Source: Microbacterium sp. Root166 (GTDB lineage: Bacteria > Actinomycetota > Actinomycetes > Actinomycetales > Microbacteriaceae). Taken from it: 64,000 nt of DNA. The stretch covers positions 543,540 to 607,539 of the forward strand of contig NZ_LMGL01000001.1 of the NCBI RefSeq assembly GCF_001427145.1, in the 5' to 3' direction. The notes below the pieces were generated by a model. It was given only the letters and a program-made list of their open reading frames with translations, was not told the DNA's origin and did no database searches. Made by a program: the position numbers and the translations under genes. The stretch's first letter is position 1; each line of letters opens with the position of its first letter. Shown here in pieces: positions 32,961 through 41,854 of the stretch.

Positions 32961-34175
32961 CTACCAGGCCACGGGGAGATCCGTGACCGGAATCGTCAGA
33001 ACGTGCATGTTGCGCACGATCTCGCCGTTCAGCCGAAGCGTCGGCAGACGACGGAACAGCTCTGCGATGCCGACCTGCATCTCCATGCGCGCAAGGGGTG
33101 CCCCGAGGCAGCTGTGGATTCCGTAGCTGAGCATCATCTGCGGGCTGTCCTCACGCAGAATATCAAATATCTGCGACTCGGTGAAGACGGCCGGGTCGTG
33201 GTTGACGCTCGCAGGATCGACGTAGACGGCTTCCCCGGCCTTGACCAGTACGCCATCGAGCTCGACGTCCTCGGTGGCCACCATGGGAACAGTGCCCATA
33301 CCGCCGGCCATCGGGGACCCCACCTCGAACATCGCGTGACGCAGGATCTCCTCTACTGCGGGCCCGACCCGTCCGTCGAGGTCCTCCAGCAGCCGAAGAC
33401 GCTGGTCGTCGTTGCGCAGGAGCGCCGACACACCGGCCGCCAGGAACCCGGCGGTGTTGTCGAAGCCGGCAACCAGGAGGATCATCGCGATCGGCATGAT
33501 CTCGGCGTCCGTCAGGGTGTCATCCTTGTCGCGAGCGTTCGCGAGCGATGACAGCAGGTCCTCGCGCGGCTCCTCGCGGCGGGCGGCGATGAGTTCGAGC
33601 AGGTAGGAGTACAACTCCATCCCGTTCATCATCACCTCCTCCTCGGGGGTGTCCAGCGACAACACCGTCGTCGCCCATCTGATGAACTTCGGCTGGTCCT
33701 CCACGGGGACTCCGATGAACTCGCTGAGCACGCGGATGGGCAGCGGGGTGGCATAGTCTTCGGCGAGATTCGCGGTGTCGCCCTTGCCGATCATCTCGTC
33801 GATGAGCTCATTCGCGATCTCCGTGGTGCGCTCGCGCAGGGCCTGAACGCGACGCGGGGAGATGGCGACCTGGACGAGACGGCGCAGCTTCTTGTGCTCT
33901 TCACCGTCCGCGAACTGCAGCGTGTCGAGCAGGAACTCCGGGAACTCGAAGGCCGCCGGAACGACCCGCTCACGTCGTGCGAACGGACCGCGCACGAACC
34001 GCGGGTCGGTCAGCACCTTCTGCGCGACGTCGTACCGGTGGATGGCCCACGCCTCGTCGCCGTACTGCATGGCCACGCGGGTGAGCGGCCGGTCGACGGC
34101 GATGCGCTGCTGGTGGGCGACGGCCTCGGGGGCGGGACGGAGGTCGAACGGATAGGTGGTCAGGCTGTCAGACAT
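32961..34175 (-). CDS. Cytochrome P450 (soluble, class I type)
   Basis: A 404-residue P450: I-helix ILLVAGFDNTAGF, ExxR in EEILR and haem loop LSYGIHSCLGAPLARME with Cys near residue 356. As in the P450 at 19258, the haem loop begins Ser-Tyr-Gly rather than Phe-Gly, marking the two as paralogues. ATG 34175 has AAGAGGAC upstream and the stop is TAG. It is followed directly by its 2Fe-2S ferredoxin and preceded by an SDR gene 49 nt away. Together with ksi and kstD downstream this suggests an oxygenation of a steroid ring or side chain. The site of hydroxylation cannot be read from the sequence. Confidence 0.95.
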   Translation of the reverse strand: MSDSLTTYPFDLRPAPEAVAHQQRIAVDRPLTRVAMQYGDEAWAIHRYDVAQKVLTDPRFVRGPFARRERVVPAAFEFPEFLLDTLQFADGEEHKKLRRLVQVAISPRRVQALRERTTEIANELIDEMIGKGDTANLAEDYATPLPIRVLSEFIGVPVEDQPKFIRWATTVLSLDTPEEEVMMNGMELYSYLLELIAARREEPREDLLSSLANARDKDDTLTDAEIMPIAMILLVAGFDNTAGFLAAGVSALLRNDDQRLRLLEDLDGRVGPAVEEILRHAMFEVGSPMAGGMGTVPMVATEDVELDGVLVKAGEAVYVDPASVNHDPAVFTESQIFDILREDSPQMMLSYGIHSCLGAPLARMEMQVGIAELFRRLPTLRLNGEIVRNMHVLTIPVTDLPVAW

Positions 34176-34223
34176 CGGTGTCCTCTTGTGGGTTGTGGAT
34201 AGTGCGGGCTGGGTTCGCCGCGG

Positions 34224-35114
34224 TCACTCGGGAATCTCGACCAGCTGCGGGAAATTCAGGTCGAGGTCCATGATCTGGTCGATCTGTGCGGCGACGTCCT
34301 CGACGGTCTGGTCCTGCTGGACGATGCCCATCGCCTGCGTGAACACCTGACGGGCGACCGATCCGCCCGCCGTGAAGATGATCTCTCCGGTGATCGCCTG
34401 TGCGTCGGGGTGGGCGAGGTAGGCCACCACGGGCGAGATCTGCTCCGGAAGCACGGCCTCCTTCATCCACTCGATCACATCCTCGGGGATGGAGCCGCTG
34501 GTCGCGTCGAGCATGCGGGTGGCGGCGCCGGGCGAGATGGCGTTGGCCGTGATGCCGTGGGGCGCTCCTTCGATCGCCAGCGTGCGCGTCAGCGACACCA
34601 ATGCGCCCTTGGAGCCGGCGTAGGCCACGAGCCCCGACACCCCGAGGAACGCGGGCGAGATCGTATTGATGACCCGGCCCGTCCCCGACTTCTTCAGGTG
34701 TTCCCACGCAGCCTGCGTGACGAGGAAGGGGCCGAAATAGTGGACGTTGAGGTACTTCTGCAGATCCTCGGTCGTCGTCTCTTCGAACGATGCCTGCGAA
34801 ACGATGCCGGCGTTGTTGACGACGACGTCCACGCCTCCGAAAGCGTTCACGGCCGCATCGACGATCGCCTGGGCGCCCTCGGCGGTGCTGACGTCTGCGC
34901 GGACGGCGACAGCCGAGCCGCCGGACTCCGCGATCTCCTTGACGACGTCCGCAGCGGGGTCGTCCCCGGCCAGTCCGCCGTCGATTCCGGATCCCAGATC
35001 CGCGACGACGACGTTCGCGCCGCGGGACGCGAAGAGCAGGGCGTGTGCGCGGCCGATGCCGCGCCCGCCCCCGGTGATGATGATGTTCCGGCCGGTGAAG
35101 TCGAGTTCGGTCAT
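34224..35114 (-). CDS. Short-chain dehydrogenase (hydroxyacyl-CoA/17beta-HSD4-like SDR)
   Basis: A 296-residue SDR. NAD(P)-binding ITGGGRGIGRAHAL, VVADLGSG, the NNAGI strand and the catalytic YAGSK are visible; a long insert after the Asp-containing strand and a C-terminal extension (QQDQTVEDVAAQIDQIMDLD) resemble the SDR domain of 17beta-hydroxysteroid dehydrogenase type 4 and bacterial (3R)-hydroxyacyl-CoA dehydrogenases. ATG 35114 is preferred over a longer Pro/Arg-rich frame with no family sequence. It lies between the SMP-30 gene and the P450. It may oxidise a 3-hydroxyacyl-CoA of the side chain or a steroid hydroxyl. Confidence 0.9.
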   Translation of the reverse strand: MTELDFTGRNIIITGGGRGIGRAHALLFASRGANVVVADLGSGIDGGLAGDDPAADVVKEIAESGGSAVAVRADVSTAEGAQAIVDAAVNAFGGVDVVVNNAGIVSQASFEETTTEDLQKYLNVHYFGPFLVTQAAWEHLKKSGTGRVINTISPAFLGVSGLVAYAGSKGALVSLTRTLAIEGAPHGITANAISPGAATRMLDATSGSIPEDVIEWMKEAVLPEQISPVVAYLAHPDAQAITGEIIFTAGGSVARQVFTQAMGIVQQDQTVEDVAAQIDQIMDLDLNFPQLVEIPE

Positions 35115-35160
35115 GAGTTGTCCCACATTCTCGGGTAAGGGGATGGATGAAGCGGGCGGG

Positions 35161-36096
35161 TCAGGGCCGGGCGGCGCCGGCGCCGACGGGGACCTGGACG
35201 GTCCAGACCGTGCCCTCGGATTCTTCGACGGACTTCTCCCTGTCCATGACCTCCTGGCCGGCGGTGATGAACAGCGTCCGGCGGTCCTCGCCTCCGAGCG
35301 CACAGGCGACCGCGATCCCGTCTTCCCACGGCAGCCGCACGACGTAGTCCATGACGCCGTCGGCGGTCACATGGACCACGTGCTCCGATCCCGGCAGTCC
35401 GTACCACACGCCGCCCGCTTCATCGACGGCGATGCCGTCCGGACCGACACCGGGCGAGATCGCCGGGCTGGGCGCGATCAGGCGCCGATTGACGGCCTCG
35501 CCTGCCTCGTCGAGGTCGAACGCGGTGATCTTCACGCCGAAGTTCTCGGCCGTGACGACCGTCTTGCCATCCGCGGTGATTCCGATGCCGTTCGCGCCCC
35601 CGAACGTGCCGGCCGACTCGAGAACGCGCGCCGACCCGTCGGGCTCGATGACGATGATCGGAGAATCCTCGGGCAGCTCGCCTGCCCAGAGGTCGAAGCC
35701 CATCTGGGTGATGTAAGCGCGCCCGTGCTCGTCGACGACCATGTCGTTGATGGGGCTCTGAGCGACCTCACGCAGGTCGGCGTAGACGTCGAGCGCATCG
35801 CCGTCCCACACGAGTACGACCTTCTCGTTCATCGAATTGATGAGCAGTCGTCCGTCGGGCAGCCATCCGGTGCCGATCGTGACGAGCTCTGCCCCGTCGA
35901 TCGTCTTCCGGCTGGTGGCATCGACGATCGTCTCGATCGATCCGTCGTCGCCGATGCGGACGACGCGGCCGGCATACATGTCCGACAGGTACAGCGAGCC
36001 ATCGTGCCATCGGGGCGCTTCGGGCCAGCTGAGGCCACCGGAGACGAGAGGTGCAACGGGCAGAACTTCGGCTCCGTCGAACGGTCCTTCGGTCAT
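35161..36096 (-). CDS. SMP-30/gluconolactonase family protein
   Basis: A 311-residue six-bladed propeller hydrolase. The metal-site segments are LSWPEAPRWHDGSLYLSDM (Glu), a repeat with LVTIGTGWLPDGRLLI, SPINDMVVDEHGRAYIT (Asn) and GPDGIAVDEAGGVWYG (Asp). Family members are Ca/Zn/Mn-dependent lactonases. ATG 36096 has AAGGAGGAA, a very strong ribosome site. The promoter at 36163-36191 is well formed and overlaps motif B, so control by the divergent TetR protein is likely. It is the first gene of the group running to kstD at 30229. Opening of a steroid-derived lactone is possible. Confidence 0.9.
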   Translation of the reverse strand: MTEGPFDGAEVLPVAPLVSGGLSWPEAPRWHDGSLYLSDMYAGRVVRIGDDGSIETIVDATSRKTIDGAELVTIGTGWLPDGRLLINSMNEKVVLVWDGDALDVYADLREVAQSPINDMVVDEHGRAYITQMGFDLWAGELPEDSPIIVIEPDGSARVLESAGTFGGANGIGITADGKTVVTAENFGVKITAFDLDEAGEAVNRRLIAPSPAISPGVGPDGIAVDEAGGVWYGLPGSEHVVHVTADGVMDYVVRLPWEDGIAVACALGGEDRRTLFITAGQEVMDREKSVEESEGTVWTVQVPVGAGAARP

Positions 36097-36147
36097 CTGA
36101 CTATTCCTCCTTGAACAGACGCGCGGATATTGCACAACGGGTGTTTA

Positions 36148-36167
36148 GCAACAGTCGTTGCGACTGT
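36148..36167. promoter_or_regulatory. Candidate operator, motif B site 2, overlapping a promoter
   Basis: GCAAC-AGTC-GTTGC (36148-36161) overlaps a second dyad, ACAGTCG-TTG-CGACTGT (36151-36167). The sequence matches site 32581 in GCAAC-NNTC-GTTGCGACT and lies between the SMP-30-like and TetR genes, covering the -10 box of the minus-strand promoter. Confidence 0.65.
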
Positions 36168-36191
36168 AGGTCCGCACCGGTCGGCTGTCAA
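36163..36191 (-). promoter_or_regulatory. Promoter for the SMP-30/SDR/P450 group
   Basis: On the minus strand TTGACA (36191-36186) is followed after 17 nt by TACAGT (36168-36163), near-consensus for a housekeeping sigma factor. The -10 box is inside motif B, which suggests repression by steric block. Confidence 0.6.
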
Positions 36192-36248
36192 GCCACGGAA
36201 CGCGCCGCCGCCTCCGAGCGTCGCGATACGCGACGTGTAGTGTTCCTG

Positions 36249-36884
36249 ATGCCCGATCAACGAGGGGGACGTTTGGCCCGCACACCCAGGCCCGCCACGC
36301 TCGAGCAGGCGCGCGCGATCGTCGACGCCGCCGCGCGGCTGTTCGCCGAGCGTGGCTACCACGCCACGTCCATGCGCGACATCGCCCAGGAGTTCTCCCT
36401 GAACCCTGGGAGCCTCTATCTCTACATCCGGTCGAAGGAACAGCTCCTCCAGTCCGTCTGCGAGTTCGTGCTGGACCTGCTCGAGCGCAACCTCGACGAT
36501 GTCGAATCTCTCGGCACCGATACGACGACCGCGCTGCGCCTCATCGCCCGTGGAGAGCTGGGCATTCACGTCGAGCACCGCGACTGGTATCGCGTCTACG
36601 ACACCGAATACCGCCATCTCACCGGCGACGCGCTCGAGAGGGTTCTCAAGGGACGCCGCCGTCTGGACGAGAGACTTCAGGACATCCTTCGAGAAGGTGA
36701 ACGGCGCGGCGTCCTGCGCTCCCTGGCCCCGGAGCCGATTGCGAGTGCGGCCTTCAGCGAGAATCTGCACCGCGTGTTCGAGCGCGTGGGGTCGACCGGG
36801 GGCATCTCGGTCTCGCAGTTCGCGGACGCCTACACGGAGATGGTGCTGGAGGGCTGGCGACCGAGGGCCGCCGAGACCCAGTGA
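36249..36884 (+). CDS. TetR family transcriptional regulator
   Basis: A 211-residue TetR protein. The N-terminal HTH is AAARLFAERGYHATSMRDIA followed by SLNPGSLYLYIRSKEQLLQS, and the rest is helical ligand-binding domain ending with FADAYTEMVLEGW. ATG 36249 is used; a TTG at 36273 with GAGGGGGACG before it is a possible alternative start. It is divergent from the SMP-30 gene with motif B between them, so it is the best candidate to bind GCAAC-NNTC-GTTGC. That palindrome differs from the published KstR and KstR2 motifs as I recall them, so it is probably not an orthologue of either. Its 3' end overlaps the end of the next, opposite gene by about 54 nt. Confidence 0.9.
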   Translation: MPDQRGGRLARTPRPATLEQARAIVDAAARLFAERGYHATSMRDIAQEFSLNPGSLYLYIRSKEQLLQSVCEFVLDLLERNLDDVESLGTDTTTALRLIARGELGIHVEHRDWYRVYDTEYRHLTGDALERVLKGRRRLDERLQDILREGERRGVLRSLAPEPIASAAFSENLHRVFERVGSTGGISVSQFADAYTEMVLEGWRPRAAETQ

Positions 36885-37153
36885 CTGGCCGCGCCCCAAT
36901 CGTCGGAGAGCAGATAGCCCCTCGCGCGATCGACGAGTCCTTCCACCGGTGAAAGCGCACCTCCGATCATCGATGCCACCGAGCGGATCGTGAAACCGGA
37001 CAACGGACGCAGAGTGTCGAGCGGCAGACCCGCCTCGGCAAGTGCTGATGCCAATGCAGCCTTGCCCCGGGGGTCGATCAGCCAATCCCGCACCGTCTGC
37101 TCGGCTGTCAGCTCCGCGCCCTGCTGATCGTGCACGAACGCCTCGTCGATCAT
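36830..37153 (-). CDS. Small hypothetical protein overlapping the TetR gene tail
   Basis: A 107-residue protein starting at 37153 (MIDEAF) with AAAGGAG upstream; an in-frame longer start exists but lacks such a site. The body contains TAEQTVRDWLIDPRGKAAL, PLDTLRPLSGF, ASMIGGALSP and a C-terminal helix. The pattern of an acidic D-P turn, a Pro-containing middle and a G-G-x-L-S/T turn resembles that of the 72-residue protein at 32271. No signal peptide or membrane segment. Its 3' end overlaps the TetR gene end in antisense by 54 nt, which is unusual. It lies downstream of the aldolase gene's strand-mate operon and has no known function. Confidence 0.65.
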   Translation of the reverse strand: MIDEAFVHDQQGAELTAEQTVRDWLIDPRGKAALASALAEAGLPLDTLRPLSGFTIRSVASMIGGALSPVEGLVDRARGYLLSDDWGAASHWVSAALGRQPSSTISV

Positions 37154-37297
37154 CGCGCCGCTCCTTTCGGGCGCCGTCCCCCGCGGACGACCCAGTCCCC
37201 ATCGACCGCTCAACAGCCCATCGATGGGTGCTGATGCGGAACATGCTACCGCGCGCTAGCGGTTCGGGGAAGATCTTCACAGCCGTCTCTGGGCGAC

Positions 37298-38338
37298 CTA
37301 GCGAGCGACGAGCTCGGCGCCTTCCCGAGCGAGGCTTGCAGCGATCTCGATCAGCTGGTCCTCCTGTCCTCCGACGAGCCGGCGTCGCCCCGCCTCGCGG
37401 AGCACGAGCGCCCCGGAGACGCCGTAGCGCGCGGCTTGCCGCTCCGCGTGCTTGAGGAAGCTGGAGTACACCCCGGCGTAACCCATCGTCAGCGAGAGCC
37501 GGTCGAGGCGGCAGTCGTCGTCCATGATCGGACGCACGATGTCTTCGGCGACGTCCATCATCGCGATCGGGTCCACGCCGGTGCGGTATCCGAGACGTTC
37601 GGCGACGATCGCGAGCGCCTCCGTGGGCGTGTTCCCGGCGCCGGCGCCCAGTCGACGGGTGCACGCGTCGATCTGGACCGCGCCCGAGCGGATCGCGATC
37701 ACCGAGTTGGCCACCGCGAGCGCGAGGTTCTCGTGCCCGTGGAAGCCGACCTGCGCATCGTCACCGAGCTCGGCGACCAGAGCCTGGACGCGAGCGGCCA
37801 CCTCGTCCAGCACGAGTGCGCCCGCCGAGTCGACGACATAGACGCATTGGCATCCGGCATCCGCCATGATCCGCGCCTGCGCGGCGAGGGCGTCCGGCGC
37901 GACGCTGTGAGACATCATCAAGAAGCCCACGGTCTCGAGCCCGAGTTCGCGGGCCATGCCGAAATGCTGGATCGAGACGTCCGCTTCCGTGGCGTGGGTG
38001 GCGATGCGGCAGACCGCCGCACCGCGGTCGGCCGCGGCCTGGATGTGATCCTTGGTTCCGAGCCCCGGCAGCATCAGGAACGCGATCTTCGCCTGCGTCG
38101 CCGTGCGCACGGCGACATCGATGAGATCGAGGTCCAGCGAGGCCCCGAATCCGTAGTTGAAGGAAGCCCCCCCGAGCCCGTCGCCATGGCTGACTTCGAT
38201 GACCGGAACGCCGGCGTCGTCCAGACCCGCGACGACGTCACGGACCTGGTCCGCGGTGAATCGATGCCGCATCGCGTGTGACCCGTCGCGCAGCGTCGAG
38301 TCGGTGATGCGGAAGTCGAGGTTCTCGCTGAAGGGCAT
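37298..38338 (-). CDS. hsaF: 4-hydroxy-2-oxovalerate/2-oxohexanoate aldolase
   Basis: A 346-residue pyruvate-type aldolase of the HMGL-like barrel. The metal and active-site segment [17 protein letters not shown] begins the protein, [17 protein letters not shown] follows, [14 protein letters not shown] supplies the HxH metal ligands and the C-terminal communication domain has [15 protein letters not shown]. It splits 4-hydroxy-2-oxoacids into pyruvate and an aldehyde that is channelled to the partner acylating dehydrogenase. ATG 38338 has GGAG 7 nt upstream; a GTG at 38344 overlapping the upstream stop is the alternative. Last gene of the hsaE-hsaG-hsaF trio. Confidence 0.94.
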   Translation of the reverse strand: MPFSENLDFRITDSTLRDGSHAMRHRFTADQVRDVVAGLDDAGVPVIEVSHGDGLGGASFNYGFGASLDLDLIDVAVRTATQAKIAFLMLPGLGTKDHIQAAADRGAAVCRIATHATEADVSIQHFGMARELGLETVGFLMMSHSVAPDALAAQARIMADAGCQCVYVVDSAGALVLDEVAARVQALVAELGDDAQVGFHGHENLALAVANSVIAIRSGAVQIDACTRRLGAGAGNTPTEALAIVAERLGYRTGVDPIAMMDVAEDIVRPIMDDDCRLDRLSLTMGYAGVYSSFLKHAERQAARYGVSGALVLREAGRRRLVGGQEDQLIEIAASLAREGAELVAR

Positions 38339-38340
38339 GA

Positions 38341-39258
38341 TCACTCCGTCTCTGCCGGGACCGACTCGTCGAGCAGGCGACGCGCGATCGCCTCGCCCGC
38401 ACTCGTGGCGGCGGCGGTCATGATGTCGAGATTGCCCGCATACGGCGGGAGGAAGTCGCCGGCGCCGGTGACCTCCAGAAAGACCGCGACGCGCGCAGGC
38501 GAACCTGTGTCGGGATCGGCCTCGAAGAACTGCGGATCGGCGCGAAGACGGTAGCCCGGCACGTACCCGGCGACCTGCTCGACGCGCGCGCGGATGGCCC
38601 TGTCGATCGCATCGGTGTCCGCGTCGTCCGGGATCTGACAGAAGACGGTGTCCTGCATGAGCATCGGCGGTTCGGCCGGGTTCAGGATGATGATGGCTTT
38701 GCCACGGCCCGCCCGGCCGATGGATTCGATGCCCTTGGCGGTCGTCCGGGTGAATTCGTCGATGTTCGCGCGGGTGCCCGGCCCCGCCGACGGCGAGGCG
38801 ACGCTCGCGACGATCTCGGCATACGGCACGTCCACGACATCAGAGACCGCGGCGACGATCGGAATCGTCGCCTGGCCACCGCACGTGATGAGGCTCACGT
38901 TGGGCTCGGATGCCGCGTCCGAGAGGTTCACCGCCGGGACGATGGCGGGGCCGAGCGCGGCGGGGGTGAGATCCACAGCCGGGATGCCGAGATCCTTGTA
39001 CTTTGGGGCGTTCGCGATGTGCGCGTAGGCCGATGTCGCCTCGAAGACGATGTCGGGCAGCTCGTCCTGTGCGAGGAGCCAATCGACGCCCTCGTACGAT
39101 GCCGTGAGGCCGTGGTCGCGAGCACGGCGCAGCCCTTCGCTGTCGGGATCGACCCCGATCATCCACTTGGGCTCGATGACGTCCGAGCGCAGCAGCTTGT
39201 ACATCAGATCGGTGCCGATGTTGCCCGATCCGACGATCGCTGCGGTGACCTTGTTCAT
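38341..39258 (-). CDS. hsaG: Acetaldehyde/propionaldehyde dehydrogenase (CoA-acylating)
   Basis: A 305-residue acylating aldehyde dehydrogenase of the BphJ/HsaG type. The NAD-binding [20 protein letters not shown] opens the protein; the catalytic Cys is in [16 protein letters not shown] and [17 protein letters not shown] closes it. It turns propionaldehyde or acetaldehyde from the aldolase into the acyl-CoA. Start 39258 (MNKV) has AGAGGACAGGA upstream; an in-frame start at 39303 would add residues absent from the family. Tight spacing to hsaF fits the physical aldolase-dehydrogenase complex known in this family. Confidence 0.95.
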   Translation of the reverse strand: MNKVTAAIVGSGNIGTDLMYKLLRSDVIEPKWMIGVDPDSEGLRRARDHGLTASYEGVDWLLAQDELPDIVFEATSAYAHIANAPKYKDLGIPAVDLTPAALGPAIVPAVNLSDAASEPNVSLITCGGQATIPIVAAVSDVVDVPYAEIVASVASPSAGPGTRANIDEFTRTTAKGIESIGRAGRGKAIIILNPAEPPMLMQDTVFCQIPDDADTDAIDRAIRARVEQVAGYVPGYRLRADPQFFEADPDTGSPARVAVFLEVTGAGDFLPPYAGNLDIMTAAATSAGEAIARRLLDESVPAETE

Positions 39259-39286
39259 TCCTGTCCTCTCGCCGGCCGTGGCCGGA

Positions 39287-40069
39287 TCATTCGAAGTCGA
39301 CATCGACCGGGCTCAGCCCCTCGAAGCGCGCGCTGACCCGGTCTCCCGGGCGCACGTCGATGGCCCGGGTGCACGAGCCCGACAGCACGAGGTGCCCGGC
39401 TTCGAGCGGCACGCCGAACTCGCCGAGCGCATTCGCGAGCCACGCGACCGCCTCGGCCGGATGCCCGAGCACGTCCGCCGTCGACCCTTCGGCCACGAGC
39501 TCACCGTTGACGAGCAGCGTCGCGGTGCGCGGGTCGCGGATGACGTCCGGGGGGTACTGATGCCCGCCGAGAAGCACTGCGGCCGACGAGGCGTTGTCGG
39601 CGATGGTGTCCATCAGCCCTATGCGCCAGTTCTCGATGCGACTGTCGATCAGCTCCAGGCACGGCAGCACGTGACTGGTCGCCGCCTCCACGTCTTCACG
39701 CGTGATGCCCGGACCGCGTAGCTCCGCCCCGAGCACGAAGGCGATCTCCACCTCGACCCGCGGCTGCACGTAGCCGCTCAGTGACACCGGCCGGCCGGCG
39801 TCGGGCACCATCGTGTCGAGGAGATGCCCGAAGTCAGGGATGTCGACGCCCATCATCTGCTGCATCGCCGGCGACGTCAGGCCGATCTTGTGTCCGACGA
39901 TGCGGGCGCCGCCGTCGATCTCGCGCCGGATGTTGATGCTCTGGATCTCGTAGGCGTCCGCGACCTCGAGGCCCGGCTGGGACTCGGTCAGCGGACGGAC
40001 GGCTCGTACACCCACCCGGGCATCCCAGAGTCGGCCGGCCAGTTCGTGCCTCATTGCAGCGTCGATCAC
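39287..40069 (-). CDS. hsaE: 2-hydroxypenta/hexa-2,4-dienoate hydratase
   Basis: A 260-residue 2-keto-4-pentenoate hydratase family protein (FAH fold). [20 protein letters not shown], the metal-binding [12 protein letters not shown] (Glu pair) and LIDSRIENW are seen, with [11 protein letters not shown] near the C-terminus. It adds water to the dienoate made by the meta-cleavage hydrolase, giving the aldolase substrate. GTG 40069 ([10 protein letters not shown]) fits the family length; ATG 40054 five codons later is an alternative, and neither has a strong ribosome site. It lies 28 nt before hsaG and 85 nt downstream of the IclR gene. Confidence 0.92.
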   Translation of the reverse strand: MIDAAMRHELAGRLWDARVGVRAVRPLTESQPGLEVADAYEIQSINIRREIDGGARIVGHKIGLTSPAMQQMMGVDIPDFGHLLDTMVPDAGRPVSLSGYVQPRVEVEIAFVLGAELRGPGITREDVEAATSHVLPCLELIDSRIENWRIGLMDTIADNASSAAVLLGGHQYPPDVIRDPRTATLLVNGELVAEGSTADVLGHPAEAVAWLANALGEFGVPLEAGHLVLSGSCTRAIDVRPGDRVSARFEGLSPVDVDFE

Positions 40070-40154
40070 GCGCTCATGCTGACACGACGCGCGCACGGGG
40101 TACGCAGCGATGTCCCGCTGATCGGGACGGGCTCGGGCGCTGTCCACGTGGCGA

Positions 40155-40916
40155 TCACGAAGCGGGGAGGGGCGCCCACTCGCTGCCCGTGACCCGCCTG
40201 GAGATCTGGGTGGCGACATACTGCACGTTGCGGCGGACCTGCGTTGTGTCGACCTGACGGGCCGGGCCCGACACCGAGATCGCCGCTTCGACGACGCCGA
40301 CGTCGAACACGGGCGCCGCGATGCACGTGAGCCCCGGAACCGCCTCGCCGCGATCCATGGCGTAGCCCAGCTGCCGGATCCTCGCCAACTCGGCGGTGAA
40401 GGCGTCGGGATCGACGATGGTGGCGGTCGTCCGAGGGGTGAGCCCGACGCGGAGGAAGTCCGTCAGCACCTTCGCGGGCGCGTGAGCGAGCATCGCCTTG
40501 CCGACCCCCGTGCAGTGCGCGGGCAGACGCCCGCCGACCCGCGACGGCAGACGCCCGGCGAGCGCTCCGCCGACCTTGTCGAGATAGACGACGTCCTGTC
40601 CGTCGAGCACGGCGAGATGCACGACGAACCTGCCGGACTCGCTGAGCTGCTGCATGAAGGGCCTCGCTGCGGCCACGATGTGACTGCGGTGCGCGACCAG
40701 CGATCCGAGCTCGAAGATCGCCAGACCCAGCCGGTAATCGGCATCGACGCGCTCGAGCCAGCGCGCCGCGGTGAGCTGCTGCAGGATGCGGTGCACCGAC
40801 GAACGCGGGAGTCCGGTGCGCGCCACGATGTCGGCGAGGTTCTGACTCTCCCGCGACGCGAACGCCGAGAGGATCAGCGTCACGCGGTCCACCATCGCGG
40901 CAGGCGTGTCGCTCAC
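40155..40916 (-). CDS. IclR family transcriptional regulator
   Basis: A 253-residue IclR protein. The winged HTH reads QNLADIVARTGLPRSSVHRI with ARWLERVDADYRLG as wing, followed by the effector domain with VVYLDKVGG, GRLPAHCTGVGKAMLA and a C-terminal RRNVQYVATQIS. GTG 40916 has AGGA about 11 nt upstream. It is inserted in the hsa operon between the ring-cleavage genes (hsaA, hsaC, hsaD) and the hydratase/aldolase genes, same strand, 53 nt from hsaD. IclR proteins often sense aromatic or keto-acid intermediates, so it may tune the lower meta pathway. Confidence 0.93.
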   Translation of the reverse strand: MSDTPAAMVDRVTLILSAFASRESQNLADIVARTGLPRSSVHRILQQLTAARWLERVDADYRLGLAIFELGSLVAHRSHIVAAARPFMQQLSESGRFVVHLAVLDGQDVVYLDKVGGALAGRLPSRVGGRLPAHCTGVGKAMLAHAPAKVLTDFLRVGLTPRTTATIVDPDAFTAELARIRQLGYAMDRGEAVPGLTCIAAPVFDVGVVEAAISVSGPARQVDTTQVRRNVQYVATQISRRVTGSEWAPLPAS

Positions 40917-40969
40917 GGCGTCATCATTCCTGGACGACCCGACTGTTCGGCATCCGATTCCCTGCCTTC

Positions 40970-41854
40970 TCAGCCCGCCGGCTCCGCGTCCGCCGGGCGG
41001 CCGAGGAACTCGCACACCACTCGCGCGAAGGCCACGGGGCGCTCGATCATGACCCAGTGGCCGGCGTTCGACATGACGTGCAGCTCGGAGCGGCGCAACA
41101 GCCGCAGGGGAAGGAAGGCGCTCTCGAGCGGCGTGACACGGTCATCGCGACCGTAGACGAGGAGCGTTTCGCTTCTGACCTCGCCCAGGCGCGCCCAGAG
41201 CGGCACCGCGGGGGTGGCGCCCGTGGCCATGGCGCGCATGGCGGCGGCGTAGAAGGACCGCGTGAATGCCAGCGCCTGAGGCGTGCTCGCCGTCTCCCAC
41301 CGGGCCTGTATGCGCTCCTCCGTGACGAACGAGAGGTCGCCGACCATCGATTGCATCCATGCGACCAGGCGCTCGCGTGTCGGGTCGGCCGTGAACTCCA
41401 CGAGCCGGCGAATACCTTCCGTCGGCTGCGGGCCGAACAGCGGGAACGTCGCACCGCCCGGTCCCATGGCGACGATCCGGTCGACGAGCTCGGGGTGCTC
41501 GATCGCGAGCCGGAACGCGATCATGCCGCCGAGCGAGTTACCCAGCACGTGTACGCGGTCCACTCCTTCGGCCTCGAGCACCCGTCGGATCGCCGCGATC
41601 GCGATAAGCGCGTAGTCGCCGTCGAGCTCGGGAACGTAGCTCGTGCCATACCCCGGGAGATCAGGCGCGATGATGCGATGCTGCGCGCCGATCGGCGGGA
41701 GGAGGTCGCCGAAGTTCGCCCATGCGCTCACGCCGGGACCGGATCCGTGCAGAAGGAGCAGCGCAGGACCGTCGCCGAAGACGTGGTAGTGGACAGGCTC
41801 GTCGCCCTCGAGCGTTCGCGAGGTCGCGTCGAAGTCCGCTGCGGCGCCGGTCAT
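40970..41854 (-). CDS. hsaD: meta-Cleavage product hydrolase (HsaD-like alpha/beta-hydrolase)
   Basis: A 294-residue alpha/beta-hydrolase. HGSGPGVSAWANF forms the oxyanion region; the triad is Ser107 in GNSLGG, Asp238 in GRDDRVTP and His266 in NAGHWVMIE. The MGPGGATFPLFGPQPTEGIRRL segment matches HsaD and BphD closely. It cleaves the C-C bond of the ring-A meta-cleavage product (4,9-DSHA in steroid pathways), giving a hydroxydienoate and the remaining propionate-bearing fragment. ATG 41854 overlaps the hsaC stop (ATGA). Confidence 0.94.
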   Translation of the reverse strand: MTGAAADFDATSRTLEGDEPVHYHVFGDGPALLLLHGSGPGVSAWANFGDLLPPIGAQHRIIAPDLPGYGTSYVPELDGDYALIAIAAIRRVLEAEGVDRVHVLGNSLGGMIAFRLAIEHPELVDRIVAMGPGGATFPLFGPQPTEGIRRLVEFTADPTRERLVAWMQSMVGDLSFVTEERIQARWETASTPQALAFTRSFYAAAMRAMATGATPAVPLWARLGEVRSETLLVYGRDDRVTPLESAFLPLRLLRRSELHVMSNAGHWVMIERPVAFARVVCEFLGRPADAEPAG

